From Smithellaceae bacterium (GTDB taxonomy: Bacteria; Desulfobacterota; Syntrophia; Syntrophales; Smithellaceae), in assembly GCA_028693285.1 (NCBI GenBank), contig JAQUVQ010000021.1, positions 1 through 43,694 on the forward strand: a stretch of 43,694 nt of DNA. The letters are read 5' to 3'. The notes below the pieces were generated by a model. It did not search any database. It was given only the letters and a program-made list of their open reading frames with translations, and had not been told where the DNA came from. The position numbers and the translations under genes were made by a program. Positions 1-9,464 of this stretch are shown here, piece after piece (the first letter of the stretch is position 1; every line of letters begins with the position of its first letter).

Positions 1-1215
1 AATCATCGCTTCGAGCGTGGCCTTCTTTTCGGCGTTGCCCTGCACATTTTTGAGTTCCTGTTCGATCTCCACGATGATGCCGGATGTGCCCAGGCGCAGC
101 ATCTTTGGAAAATCCGGAATGGTGTGCGAGATGGTTGCCTGTTTCCAGTTGAAATAATAGGCATAGCGTTCATCAATCTGCATGCATAGAGGATTGTTGT
201 ATCGATCCCGAACCCATTCCCGGAAATTGCGATGGGCCCAGTAGGGAAATACCTCGTAGTGCAGAAGGTTTCTTGTTTCTTCCGAGATCTCAAAGGGATT
301 GTAGGAGCGATGAGCAATCGTGAAGAGCTCGTTCCAGATCAGGCCGCCGCTTCCCTCGGGGTACACGATGCATCCCACCTCGCGGCTGGTGGTGGTTCCG
401 GCCAGCAGACAATCTCCGGCAATAACGGGTGCGCGGTTTTCCATCAGATATTTGTAGGAAAGGGCTTTGCGGGTTGCCGGTTCCCAGGGCCGGCCCTTCG
501 CGTCGGTTTCAAAACCGTTTTTTTTATGCCACTCGGTGAGAAGCCGCGGCATTTCCGGGCAGATTTCCGGTTTTGCCGTGAGATGGACATCCAGAAATTT
601 CTTCAGCCGGGGAAAGTCGTCAAGGCCGAATTCCGGCAGATAGGGATCTTCCAGATAGTGAACGCCGCCGTCAACTTTTTCGCCTTTGAGCCTTGTGGCG
701 CGCCTTGCCTGGAGCTCATCGCTTAATTCCTTCCGGGAATCGGGTGATTTTTTGATCTCGGCTTCCCTGGAAGCTTCTCTTTCCTTCTGGAGCTGCCGGA
801 TTTGCTTTTTGTTCATCAGAACGGACAGGAGGAAAAAAAACAGGTTCAGGTACATCATGCTTCCTTCGACCCGCATTTCACTTTTCAGCAGCATGAAAAT
901 CTGGTCGGAGGGCGTGGCCGCGAGAAGTTTCTTCACCACGGCGTCGGATCTGAAAACAATCGTTACATCCGTCTTTTCCGGGATACGGCCCAGCACGGAC
1001 ACCCGGCCGTCCTTAAAACGGATGGCGCATTCCACGGAGCGGGATTCGGTTCTCAAGCCCACGGTCAGATCAATCCACCCCTCCGAGGTTTTCAGGTACT
1101 GATGATAAGACCGGCGGAGTTGAAAACCGGCCGCCACAATCCCGAGCAGCATTTTCATGAGCAGCGCCGTCAGGGATTTTTGGGGATTTATGCTGTTGCG
1201 GACATCAGGAATCAT
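1..1215 (-). CDS. Glycyl radical enzyme (pyruvate formate-lyase-like) with N-terminal SCP2-like domain, 3' end outside window
   Basis: An open frame of 405 codons runs to the left edge with no stop, so the protein is partial at its C-terminus. Residues about 45-125 (IDLTVGLRTE ... MRVEGSMMYL) resemble an SCP2 sterol/lipid-carrier domain; a charged linker follows (about 135-175). From about 175 the sequence matches the N-terminal part of pyruvate formate-lyase-type glycyl radical enzymes, with PVIAGDCLLAGT, GCIVYPEGSGG and a conserved EVFPYW segment. The radical Gly and catalytic Cys regions are beyond the window, so the substrate cannot be read. ATG 1215 is preferred because GGGAG lies 7 nt upstream; a TTG 54 nt upstream in frame is possible. 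The SCP2 part suggests a hydrophobic or CoA-bound substrate (inference). The enzyme would be oxygen-sensitive, and an oxidative-defence operon lies directly upstream. Confidence 0.82.
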   Translation of the reverse strand, partial: MIPDVRNSINPQKSLTALLMKMLLGIVAAGFQLRRSYHQYLKTSEGWIDLTVGLRTESRSVECAIRFKDGRVSVLGRIPEKTDVTIVFRSDAVVKKLLAATPSDQIFMLLKSEMRVEGSMMYLNLFFFLLSVLMNKKQIRQLQKEREASREAEIKKSPDSRKELSDELQARRATRLKGEKVDGGVHYLEDPYLPEFGLDDFPRLKKFLDVHLTAKPEICPEMPRLLTEWHKKNGFETDAKGRPWEPATRKALSYKYLMENRAPVIAGDCLLAGTTTSREVGCIVYPEGSGGLIWNELFTIAHRSYNPFEISEETRNLLHYEVFPYWAHRNFREWVRDRYNNPLCMQIDERYAYYFNWKQATISHTIPDFPKMLRLGTSGIIVEIEQELKNVQGNAEKKATLEAMI

Positions 1216-1413
1216 GACAGGGTCTCCCTGTGAAATCTGGTTTCCAGAAGAATCAGTTTTTTCAGTCAACCTCTTGAGTTTCGCTCTCCGGTTGCAATGG
1301 ATGACACACAGGACGGGACTTGTCAAGAAGAGTTGGATAGTGAGAGGTGTTCGCGAAACCGCGGAGAATATTTAAGCTCTTCCTGTGGCTGATGGAAAGA
1401 TTTCATGGCACGA

Positions 1414-1438
1414 AACCGGGGGATAGTGTCCCCCGGTT
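1414..1438 (-). terminator. Strong hairpin after the oxidative-defence operon
   Basis: Perfect 10-bp stem (AACCGGGGGA / TCCCCCGGTT) with a 5-nt loop, 13 nt after the stop of the reverse rubrerythrin gene. On the minus strand only a short T run follows, so it may be a weak intrinsic terminator or an mRNA 3' end-stabilising hairpin. It separates the defence operon from the glycyl radical enzyme gene. In the rest of the gap (1216-1413) I see only a TTGACA at 1321-1326 (minus strand), a possible -35 without a convincing -10. Confidence 0.6.
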
Positions 1439-1451
1439 CCACGGGATTCAT

Positions 1452-1970
1452 TTACTTCAGCCTTTCTTCCGACAAGTGCAGGTGGTCCGTTTCGATTTCC
1501 ACCAACGCTTCAAAAAGCTGCCGAATCCGCGGATGATCCGCTTCGGCAGCCGACTTCCGGTAGAATTCAATGGCCCGGATTTCCCGCTCGTGGGATTCTT
1601 TCAGGTTTGCGACATTCTTCGTGTGGCAGGCGTCGCTTCCCGGGGGAACGCTTCCCAGCTTGAGGATTTTTCTCCAGATGGACGCGTGCTCCGCCTCAAC
1701 CTTGCCCAGCGCCTTGAACAGAATCTTTCCCTCGGGATCATCGGTTTGATTCGCGGCGCACATGTAGAAAGCGGAATTGCTGATTTCCACCTTGAGCGCG
1801 TGTTCGGCTTTGGCCTGATCTTTCACGCTCAGAGGCACATCAAAATTTACAACTGCTTCTTTTGCCTCGGCCATATACCCCATGTGCGCGCCGCAGAACG
1901 GGCAGTTCGCCGGAGGACTGGCGCCGATATACGCATCGCCGCATATCGTGCATCGGTATAACTTGACCAT
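1452..1970 (-). CDS. Reverse-type rubrerythrin (N-terminal rubredoxin-like domain)
   Basis: 172 aa. Residues 1-30 form a rubredoxin-like Fe(SCys)4 site (C7xxC10, C23xxC26). This is followed by a ferritin-like four-helix domain with E/H ligand motifs (KVEAEHASIW, SHEREIRAIEF, EIETDHLHL) expected to hold a di-iron centre. The rubredoxin-first order is that of reverse rubrerythrins, which act as NAD(P)H-linked peroxide reductases in anaerobes. The start is ATG 1970, with AAAGGA 6 nt upstream; an ATG 21 nt earlier lacks a ribosome site. It is the last gene of katG-rbr-dfx-this gene, 36 nt after dfx. The electron donor is not identifiable here. Confidence 0.88.
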   Translation of the reverse strand: MVKLYRCTICGDAYIGASPPANCPFCGAHMGYMAEAKEAVVNFDVPLSVKDQAKAEHALKVEISNSAFYMCAANQTDDPEGKILFKALGKVEAEHASIWRKILKLGSVPPGSDACHTKNVANLKESHEREIRAIEFYRKSAAEADHPRIRQLFEALVEIETDHLHLSEERLK

Positions 1971-2006
1971 GTTTTTTCCTTTCAGCAACAATGTGTCTGC
2001 CTTCTC

Positions 2007-2381
2007 TTATGCTTTCCACAGACCGTGCAGATTACAGTATTCCCGGGCTGTAATCGTGGCGGCTTCGATGGGGAAAAACGCTTCCGGCGCCTGTCCGGGC
2101 GCCAGATACTGGCGATAGGCCCTGCCGTCCGCGATGACTTCGATCCATTCGATGTAATGCTTTTCTTCCATCGGGTGGGCCACGCTGCCCACTTTTACCT
2201 TGAAGCCGCCCGCCACTTTCTCAATCGCCGGAACATGCTTTTCTTTCGCCGCATCCGTGGTATTTTCCGTCAAAAGCTTCATGGGCTGATTGCAGCAGAC
2301 GAGCTCACCCTTGCCTTCGTGAAGCACTTCCACGATATGGCCGCATACCTCACATTTAAAGACTTCGTTTCTTTTTGCCAT
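2007..2381 (-). CDS. dfx: Desulfoferrodoxin (2Fe superoxide reductase)
   Basis: 124 aa, full length. The N-terminal desulforedoxin domain has C10, C13, C29, C30 for centre I. The C-terminal superoxide reductase domain has H49, H69, H75, C116 and H119 for the catalytic centre II, with the lid residues E47-K48. All key residues are present, so it should reduce superoxide to hydrogen peroxide without making O2, using rubredoxin-type electrons. The H2O2 would be handled by the flanking rubrerythrins and KatG. It lies 24 nt after rbr and 36 nt before the reverse rubrerythrin gene, so it is very likely part of the same transcript and under the PerR-like box before katG. Confidence 0.95.
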   Translation of the reverse strand: MAKRNEVFKCEVCGHIVEVLHEGKGELVCCNQPMKLLTENTTDAAKEKHVPAIEKVAGGFKVKVGSVAHPMEEKHYIEWIEVIADGRAYRQYLAPGQAPEAFFPIEAATITAREYCNLHGLWKA

Positions 2382-2405
2382 GACAAACCTCCTCCTTTAG
2401 AATGA

Positions 2406-2903
2406 TTAATCGACCTTTTTAAACATCTTGCCTTTGGCGCCGCACACCGGACAGGTTTCCGGCGCTTCTTTTTCCGCCGTATAGCCGCAGACCGGACAGA
2501 TATAATAGCCGTAGGTTTCTTTTGCCCCGTCCAGATTGTCCAGCATTTGCTGATAAAGTCCGGCATGAATCTTTTCCACCTCGTTGGCGAAAATAAATGA
2601 GCGCTCCGCCTCCTTGTGGCCTTCCGCCTTTGCCGCTTCGATCATGGCAGGATACATGCTTTTGAACTCATGCGTTTCTCCATCGACCGCCTCCTGAAGG
2701 TTTTCCTTTGTGGAGCGGATGCCCTTTAACGCCTTCAAATGGGCGTGGGCGTGAATGGTTTCCGCCTCCGCGGCTGCCCGGAATAGTCTTGCGGCCTGGG
2801 CAAATCCCTCCTGGTCGGCTTTGGCTGCAAACGCCAGATATTTTCGGTTCGCCTGTGATTCTCCTGCAAAAGCTTCCTTTAACGCATCTTCTGTTTTCGA
2901 CAT
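2406..2903 (-). CDS. rbr: Rubrerythrin
   Basis: 165 aa. The N-terminal ferritin-like domain (about residues 1-130) carries the repeated glutamate/histidine ligands (GESQANRKY, AAEAETIHAHAH, VDGETHEF, NEVEKIHAGLY). A C-terminal rubredoxin domain has two CPVCG motifs. This is the classical arrangement of the peroxide-reducing rubrerythrin of anaerobes. The start is ATG 2903, preceded by AAGGAG at 6 nt; an upstream in-frame ATG sits before that ribosome site and is not used. It lies 33 nt after katG in the same operon. Confidence 0.95.
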   Translation of the reverse strand: MSKTEDALKEAFAGESQANRKYLAFAAKADQEGFAQAARLFRAAAEAETIHAHAHLKALKGIRSTKENLQEAVDGETHEFKSMYPAMIEAAKAEGHKEAERSFIFANEVEKIHAGLYQQMLDNLDGAKETYGYYICPVCGYTAEKEAPETCPVCGAKGKMFKKVD

Positions 2904-2936
2904 GATTTTCTCCTTCATTATATTTTATTGTTAATA

Positions 2937-5171
<2,235 letters not shown>

Positions 5172-5176
5172 TTAAA

Positions 5177-5191
5177 TTGGAATCATTCTAA
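5177..5191 (-). promoter_or_regulatory. PerR/Fur-type operator upstream of katG
   Basis: TTGGAATCATTCTAA is a 7-1-7 inverted repeat with one mismatch, the layout of a PerR box (TTATAATNATTATAA). On the minus strand it includes TAGAAT, a possible -10, so a bound repressor could block polymerase. The core GGAATCATTC recurs exactly in front of the adjacent perR-like gene. Confidence 0.7.
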
Positions 5192-5268
5192 GTAGGAAAC
5201 GGTAAGACCCTTCCCCTCGCTTCGCATGCCATCGGTGTTGCCTCGTGCGGAACCGCAGAATCAAAAAA

Positions 5269-5703
5269 TCAGTCGGGGCGCTTCAAACAATCCCGGCAAT
5301 AGCCGTGAAACTCGATCCGGGTGTCGGTAACGACAAATCCCGATTTTCGGACAATATTTTTTGGCTCGAGCGGCGCGGGAATGTGGTAGTCCACCACCTT
5401 TCCGCACCGTTTGCAGATGAGATTCACATGATCGGAGAGATCCACGTCATATCGGTTCTCCAGCCGGTCAAATTCCATTTGGCGGATCAGCCCGCTTTCG
5501 GAAAATTCCTTGAGCGTCGCATACACCGTCGAGAGGCTGACGCGCCCGGCTTTTTTCCGGGCTTCGTTGAAGATGAGCGTCGCGCCGGGATGCTCGTAGC
5601 GGTTCTCCACCAGCGCATCGATAATCGCCAGGCGCTGCGGCGTAATTTTGAGCCCGTTTTCTTTTAACTGACCGATCAGATCTTCTTTGGTATTCGTTCT
5701 CAT
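5269..5703 (-). CDS. perR: Fur-family peroxide regulator, PerR-like
   Basis: 144 aa. N-terminal winged helix (ITPQRLAIIDAL; recognition helix near VSLSTVYATLKEF) and C-terminal dimerisation domain. Two CxxC pairs (CKRCG and CRDC) form the structural zinc site. The regulatory site has the His of EHPGA, the Asp of NRYDV, the His of LSDHVN and the Asp of KVVDYH. Where Bacillus subtilis PerR has a second His (SDHYH, His93) this protein has Asn. The oxidisable His pair (H37/H91 equivalents) is kept. Neighbouring katG and a shared operator sequence support a peroxide sensor that also controls itself. The assignment to PerR rather than Fur rests on this context. Confidence 0.88.
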   Translation of the reverse strand: MRTNTKEDLIGQLKENGLKITPQRLAIIDALVENRYEHPGATLIFNEARKKAGRVSLSTVYATLKEFSESGLIRQMEFDRLENRYDVDLSDHVNLICKRCGKVVDYHIPAPLEPKNIVRKSGFVVTDTRIEFHGYCRDCLKRPD

Positions 5704-5704
5704 A

Positions 5705-5719
5705 TCGGAATCATTCCAG
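5705..5719 (-). promoter_or_regulatory. PerR-like autoregulatory operator
   Basis: TCGGAATCATTCCAG contains a perfect 5-1-5 inverted repeat (GGAAT-C-ATTCC) and shares GGAATCATTC with the katG box. It lies between the -10 element and the start codon of the perR-like gene and covers the predicted transcription start, a classical autorepression position. Confidence 0.7.
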
Positions 5720-5727
5720 TTTGGAAA

Positions 5728-5757
5728 ATCCTACCCTGATCCGGCGCGTCCTGTCAA
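5728..5757 (-). promoter_or_regulatory. Sigma-70 promoter of the perR-like gene
   Basis: On the minus strand TTGACA (5752-5757) and TAGGAT (5728-5733) are separated by 18 nt. The predicted start is about 7 nt downstream, giving a leader of only about 15-20 nt that holds the operator. No clear Shine-Dalgarno is seen in that leader other than the GGA of the operator. Confidence 0.75.
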
Positions 5758-5800
5758 GCGGTTTTTGCAAATTGGAAGAACGGGCGATCAATTGATTCCC

Positions 5801-5835
5801 GTCCACCGGCATACCAGCCTTCGATGCCAGTGGAC
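5801..5835 (-). terminator. Hairpin after the YeeE/YedE pair
   Basis: Inverted repeat with 12-nt arms (5801-5812 and 5824-5835), one mismatch, 11-nt loop, 23 nt past the last yeeE stop codon on the minus strand. No T run follows, so its role as terminator is tentative. Confidence 0.4.
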
Positions 5836-5858
5836 AGGAACCTGATAACGTTCAGATT

Positions 5859-6389
5859 TTACAGACCATTTTTCTCGAACACCACAAACAGGCCGATCGT
5901 TGCCGCCCAGAAGATCGGCACAAGCACCCAGTGGGAAATACCCAGAGCGCCCGGCAGGCTGATTTTGCCGAAGTCCTGCCACGCCATGACGGTTGATTGA
6001 AGGAAAGGATAAATCTCGGCAAATACCGCCGCACCGACGAGCATTCCCGCAATGCCGAACAAAGCGTGCACACGGCCTTCCCCCACAGCCGCGACGGAAG
6101 TTCCGGGGCAGAATCCCATCACCGCCCAGCCGATGCCGAAAAGAATTGCACCGATAACCACAGCGCCCACATTCATCGGTTTGTGGCTGAAAGTAATGAT
6201 TCCCATATCCGAGAGAATGAAGATTCCCACCATGCCGACCAGAATCGAGGAAAGCATGAATTTGAAAATTGTCATGTCTTTTATCAAAAGCGCGCCAACC
6301 TGTTTTTCAAAACGTATGACCCGCCCTTTCTGCATCAGAAATCCGAACACCACACCGGTAACCAAACCCAAAATTTGATCGATGCTCAT
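5859..6389 (-). CDS. YeeE/YedE family transporter, C-terminal half subunit
   Basis: 176 aa, a hydrophobic protein with about four to five membrane spans. It has the YeeE/YedE signature GWAVMGFCPGTSVAA with its conserved Cys, the type of residue that relays sulfur compounds in the thiosulfate channel TsuA (YeeE). Its start overlaps the stop of the upstream partner as ATGA. The two proteins together have the length of one full YeeE/YedE transporter, so they probably assemble as a two-part channel for thiosulfate or a related sulfur species. No TusA/YeeD partner is adjacent, so the substrate is inferred from family only. Confidence 0.85.
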   Translation of the reverse strand: MSIDQILGLVTGVVFGFLMQKGRVIRFEKQVGALLIKDMTIFKFMLSSILVGMVGIFILSDMGIITFSHKPMNVGAVVIGAILFGIGWAVMGFCPGTSVAAVGEGRVHALFGIAGMLVGAAVFAEIYPFLQSTVMAWQDFGKISLPGALGISHWVLVPIFWAATIGLFVVFEKNGL

Positions 6390-6928
6390 GATGCCCTCCT
6401 TTTGTATACCAGCACCGCGGTCAGAGCGCCGGCCGCAAAAAACAGCACCAGCGCCACAAAAGAGCTTGCCGACAACTGCATCATGCCGCTGAGTCCGTGT
6501 CCGCTGGGACAGCCATCCGCCAGCCGCGCACCGATCATGGCCACGATGCCGCCCAGGAAAGCGCCTGCGCCTCTTTTGGCCATGGAGGAGCCGAAGCGTT
6601 CCTTCCAGATGGGCGGCACTTTTTCCACCAGAAAACTTTTATCCGTGAGAGAAGAGATCAGCGAGCCCAGGAAGATTCCGATGATGAGCATGAACTGCCA
6701 GTCCACTTTGATTTTTGTGGCGGCAAAATAAGCGTTTTGAGCAACATGCTCCGAGGCGAAAACCTGCTCCACAAAACCGGCGGCGCGGACAAAAGTGGTG
6801 GACGCGCCAAGATAATTGGTTTTGCCCATCAGCTCCGTCGTGGCGCAAACTGAAACAATCGCCAGGACGCCCACCAGCGCTCCGGCAAAGTAAGGATTCC
6901 ATCCTCCGTCTTTTGTTTTAAGTCTCAT
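6386..6928 (-). CDS. YeeE/YedE family transporter, N-terminal half subunit
   Basis: 180 aa, with membrane segments near residues 12-32, 75-95, 122-142 and 155-175. The motif IGARLADGCPSGHGLSG is the hallmark of YeeE/YedE proteins and carries the conserved Cys of the transport path. ATG 6928 is preceded by AAAGGAGG. It is translationally coupled to the second half (ATGA overlap at 6386-6389). The split two-gene form occurs widely in anaerobes; thiosulfate or other sulfur-species uptake is inferred from the family. Confidence 0.87.
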   Translation of the reverse strand: MRLKTKDGGWNPYFAGALVGVLAIVSVCATTELMGKTNYLGASTTFVRAAGFVEQVFASEHVAQNAYFAATKIKVDWQFMLIIGIFLGSLISSLTDKSFLVEKVPPIWKERFGSSMAKRGAGAFLGGIVAMIGARLADGCPSGHGLSGMMQLSASSFVALVLFFAAGALTAVLVYKRRAS

Positions 6929-7396
6929 CGTTGCCTCCTTTCGTTGATTGAATTAGCCAGCGGCCGGGCAAATAGTATCCGATCCTTGCAAGAATTGCCA
7001 CGGAGTTTTTTCGGGTGAAGAAGAATGGGGGTGAGGCATGATGGACCGCAGGGAACGGTTTAAAACCTTTTCCTGCTGTGGCTTGCGGGCGCTCATGCAA
7101 ACGGATGAATGCTCGAGACGGGTTGCAATTTCCGCCGCTCCATGATATGAGCCCCCATAATTGTTAATCTGTTGATCAATTCTTTAACGTTTGGGCTTCA
7201 TCTGTTTTACATCGTCGTTCATGAGCAACGGCACACCGCAACATTGATATATCGAAAGGGAGAACGCTTTGGTAAAACAGCCCCTTCATATTCTGTTTTG
7301 GAAATCTGCTTTCCCGAAGCGCGGTTCTTCCCTGAAACCGCGGCCGGTCGTCTGCGGCGGACGCGGCTCTGCCAAACGCATATCAGGAGCATTCAA
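6929..7396. other. Divergent intergenic region between yeeE pair and DHS-like gene
   Basis: 468 bases with no convincing gene. It contains a palindromic repeat at 7048-7076 (separate entry) and a hairpin with 7-bp arms CGCGGTT/AACCGCG at 7320-7342 in the leader of the plus-strand gene. A TACTAT at 6975-6980 (minus strand) is a possible -10 for the yeeE pair without a good -35. Frames reading through here from 7172 lack a ribosome site. Confidence 0.5.
7048..7076. repeat. Palindromic repeat, copy 1
   Basis: GCAGGGAACGG at its left and a matching right arm form a near-perfect 29-nt palindrome centred on TTTAAA. Its core (7050-7073) matches the reverse complement of the palindrome at 30625-30667 at 23 of 24 positions. 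The two sites flank unrelated genes, so this is a dispersed repeat rather than a gene-specific site. Confidence 0.6.
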
Positions 7397-8389
7397 ATGA
7401 GCGAACGCATTTCTTCCAATTTTCCGGCGGTCAAGGAATTCATCAAAGACAATTATCGCCATTTCAACGCAGCCGTGGTGGTCGATGCCGCCCAGGCGTA
7501 TGTGGAACATCTTCAGCAGGGCGGCAAGATGATGATCGCCATGGGCGGCGCCATGAGCACCGCCGAAATCGGCATCACCCTTGCCCAAATGATCCGGGCG
7601 GACAAAGTCCACGCGATCTCCTGCACGGGAGCCAATCTGGAAGAGGACATCTTCAACCTGGTAGCCCATAAGCATTATCGCCGTGTTCCTCACTACCGTG
7701 ATCTCACGCCCGCCGATGAAGCGGATTTGCTCAAAAGAAAATTGAACCGCGTCACCGATACCTGCATTCCCGAAGAAGAAGCCATGAGAAAGGTCGAAAA
7801 AAAGCTTCTGGGGTTTTGGAAGCAGGCGGAAGAGGAAAACAAAAGATATTTCCCCTATGAATTTATTTTTCAGCTCCTTTCCAGCGGCGTCCTGAAAAGC
7901 GACTATGAAATCGACGAAAAGGATTCCTGGCTCATTGCCGCCTGCCAAAAAAACATTCCGATTTTTGTTCCCGGCTGGGAGGATTCGACGCTGGGCAATG
8001 TCTTTGTCTCGAGTGTCCGGAAAGGACAAATTCAAAACCCCGCCGTCGTCAAGTCAGGCCTGGAAACCTTGAATGCCCTGATCGACTGGTATCTGGACGC
8101 CTCGCGCGACCGGGGCGTCGGCTTTTTTCAAATCGCGGGCGGCATATCCGGAGACTTCGCGATCAGCGTCGTGCCGCTGATTCGCCAGGACATGCAGATG
8201 AACTGCCGGTTGTGGTCCTACTTCTGCCAGATCTCCGACAGTACGACCTCGTACGGATCGTACAGCGGCGCCGTTCCCAATGAAAAAATCACCTGGGAAA
8301 AGCTGTCGGTGGATACGCCCCGTTTTATCATCGAAAGCGACGCGACTATTGTTGCTCCGCTGATTTTCGCCTACGTTCTGGCGGAATGA
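7397..8389 (+). CDS. Deoxyhypusine synthase family protein (bacterial)
   Basis: 330 aa, close to the usual length. Features of the family are the N-terminal GGAMSTAEIG and SCTGANLEED segments and the central PIFVPGWEDSTLGN segment. Near the C-terminus, NEKITWEKLSV aligns with the WGK active-site segment of eukaryotic DHS, keeping the Lys that forms the imine with the butylamine group, and SDATIVAPLIFA matches the DHS C-terminus. Bacteria have no eIF5A, so hypusine formation is not expected; an NAD-dependent aminobutyl transfer or cleavage on a polyamine is more likely. ATG 7397 is chosen over an upstream ATG because CAGGAG lies 7 nt before it. The zupT gene follows after 39 nt. A pyruvoyl arginine decarboxylase is also in the window (36965-37513). 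Confidence 0.88.
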   Translation: MSERISSNFPAVKEFIKDNYRHFNAAVVVDAAQAYVEHLQQGGKMMIAMGGAMSTAEIGITLAQMIRADKVHAISCTGANLEEDIFNLVAHKHYRRVPHYRDLTPADEADLLKRKLNRVTDTCIPEEEAMRKVEKKLLGFWKQAEEENKRYFPYEFIFQLLSSGVLKSDYEIDEKDSWLIAACQKNIPIFVPGWEDSTLGNVFVSSVRKGQIQNPAVVKSGLETLNALIDWYLDASRDRGVGFFQIAGGISGDFAISVVPLIRQDMQMNCRLWSYFCQISDSTTSYGSYSGAVPNEKITWEKLSVDTPRFIIESDATIVAPLIFAYVLAE

Positions 8390-8428
8390 AATGATTTCCA
8401 TCATTGCGGAACTGAGAGAGACTGGAAA

Positions 8429-9334
8429 ATGGATTCTGTTTTCATTGCCCTGGGGCTGACGCTGATAGCCGGCATGGCCACCGGCATCGGCAGCGTTATC
8501 GCCTTTACAGCGAAGCGCACAGATTACCGTCTGCTTTCCGTGGCGACGGGCTTCTCGGCAGGGGTAATGCTGTATGTCTCCTTTGTCGAAATCTTTCCCG
8601 AAAGCACGGCAATGCTGGCCGCACGCTACGGCGAGTCATGGGGAAGCCGGCTTGTGACCGCGTCGTTTTTTGGCGGCATGATTTTGATGGCGCTCATCGA
8701 CAACGTGATTCCCGCCGCCGAAAACCCCCATGAAACGCATTCCGAAGAAGAGACGGCGCCGCTTCACGATCCAAAGGCGGCGCTTCCGGATTTTCCGTCC
8801 GCCGCATTCAGGGATTCTACTCATCCTAAGCCGGGAGTTCACGATCACGGCCCGTTCCGCGCGGGGCTTTTGCGCACGGGACTGCTGACGGCGCTGGCCA
8901 TTACCATTCACAATTTTCCCGAAGGCATTGCCACCTTTCTGGCCGCGATGCAGGAGCCGGCGCTGGGCGCAGCCATTGCCGTGGCCGTCGCCCTGCACAA
9001 CATTCCCGAAGGCATCAGCGTTTCCGTCCCCATATTTTATGCAACAGGCAGCCGCAAAAAGGCCTTTTGGTGGTCTTTCGCCAGCGGTCTTGCCGAACCG
9101 CTGGGCGCCGTGGCCGCTCTGGCGGTGATCACGCTGATCACCGGGGGCGGCGCGTGGAACCCTCCGGTGAACCTGACGGGGTTTCTGTTCGGCGGCATTG
9201 CCGGGGTAATGGTCTATATCAGCCTCGATGAACTCCTGCCCACCAGCCGCGCTTACAGCAAGGGGCATGACAGTATTCTGGGGCTGATGGCCGGCATGAT
9301 GGTGATGGCGATCAGTCTGCTTCTGATGCGCTAG
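8429..9334 (+). CDS. zupT: ZIP family metal transporter (ZupT-like)
   Basis: 301 aa, eight predicted membrane helices. Helices 4 and 5 carry the metal-binding signatures [13 protein letters not shown] and [13 protein letters not shown], the His/Asn/Pro/Glu pattern of ZIP transporters. Between helices 3 and 4 is a His/Glu-rich cytoplasmic loop (residues about 95-145, with ETHSEEE and HDHG), a typical metal-sensing loop and somewhat longer than in E. coli ZupT. It should import Zn2+, Fe2+ or similar divalent cations through the inner membrane. It is 39 nt after the DHS-like gene and may be co-transcribed with it. Confidence 0.9.
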   Translation: MDSVFIALGLTLIAGMATGIGSVIAFTAKRTDYRLLSVATGFSAGVMLYVSFVEIFPESTAMLAARYGESWGSRLVTASFFGGMILMALIDNVIPAAENPHETHSEEETAPLHDPKAALPDFPSAAFRDSTHPKPGVHDHGPFRAGLLRTGLLTALAITIHNFPEGIATFLAAMQEPALGAAIAVAVALHNIPEGISVSVPIFYATGSRKKAFWWSFASGLAEPLGAVAALAVITLITGGGAWNPPVNLTGFLFGGIAGVMVYISLDELLPTSRAYSKGHDSILGLMAGMMVMAISLLLMR

Positions 9335-9464
9335 ATCGGCTCGTCATGAATACGGCACCTTCGTCGGCAGCAGCCTTGCAAAATAGCGCAGAGCCGACTA
9401 AAATAGAAACCGGCTTTCAATAAAGGGCTGTTTTGACAGCAACCGGCAATTCAGGAGTGAGACG

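Noticed and set aside
232-1233. Three overlapping plus-strand open frames at the left edge
   Set aside because: They are antisense to the glycyl radical enzyme frame, which is open across the whole stretch and matches a known family.
6986-7000. TGGCAATTCTTGCAA on the minus strand, resembling a sigma-54 promoter before the yeeE pair
   Set aside because: The spacing between GG and GC is 8 nt, not the required 10 nt.
7172-7396. N-terminal extension of the DHS-like protein from ATG 7172
   Set aside because: No ribosome site there, the added 75 residues do not resemble the family, and a good Shine-Dalgarno precedes ATG 7397.
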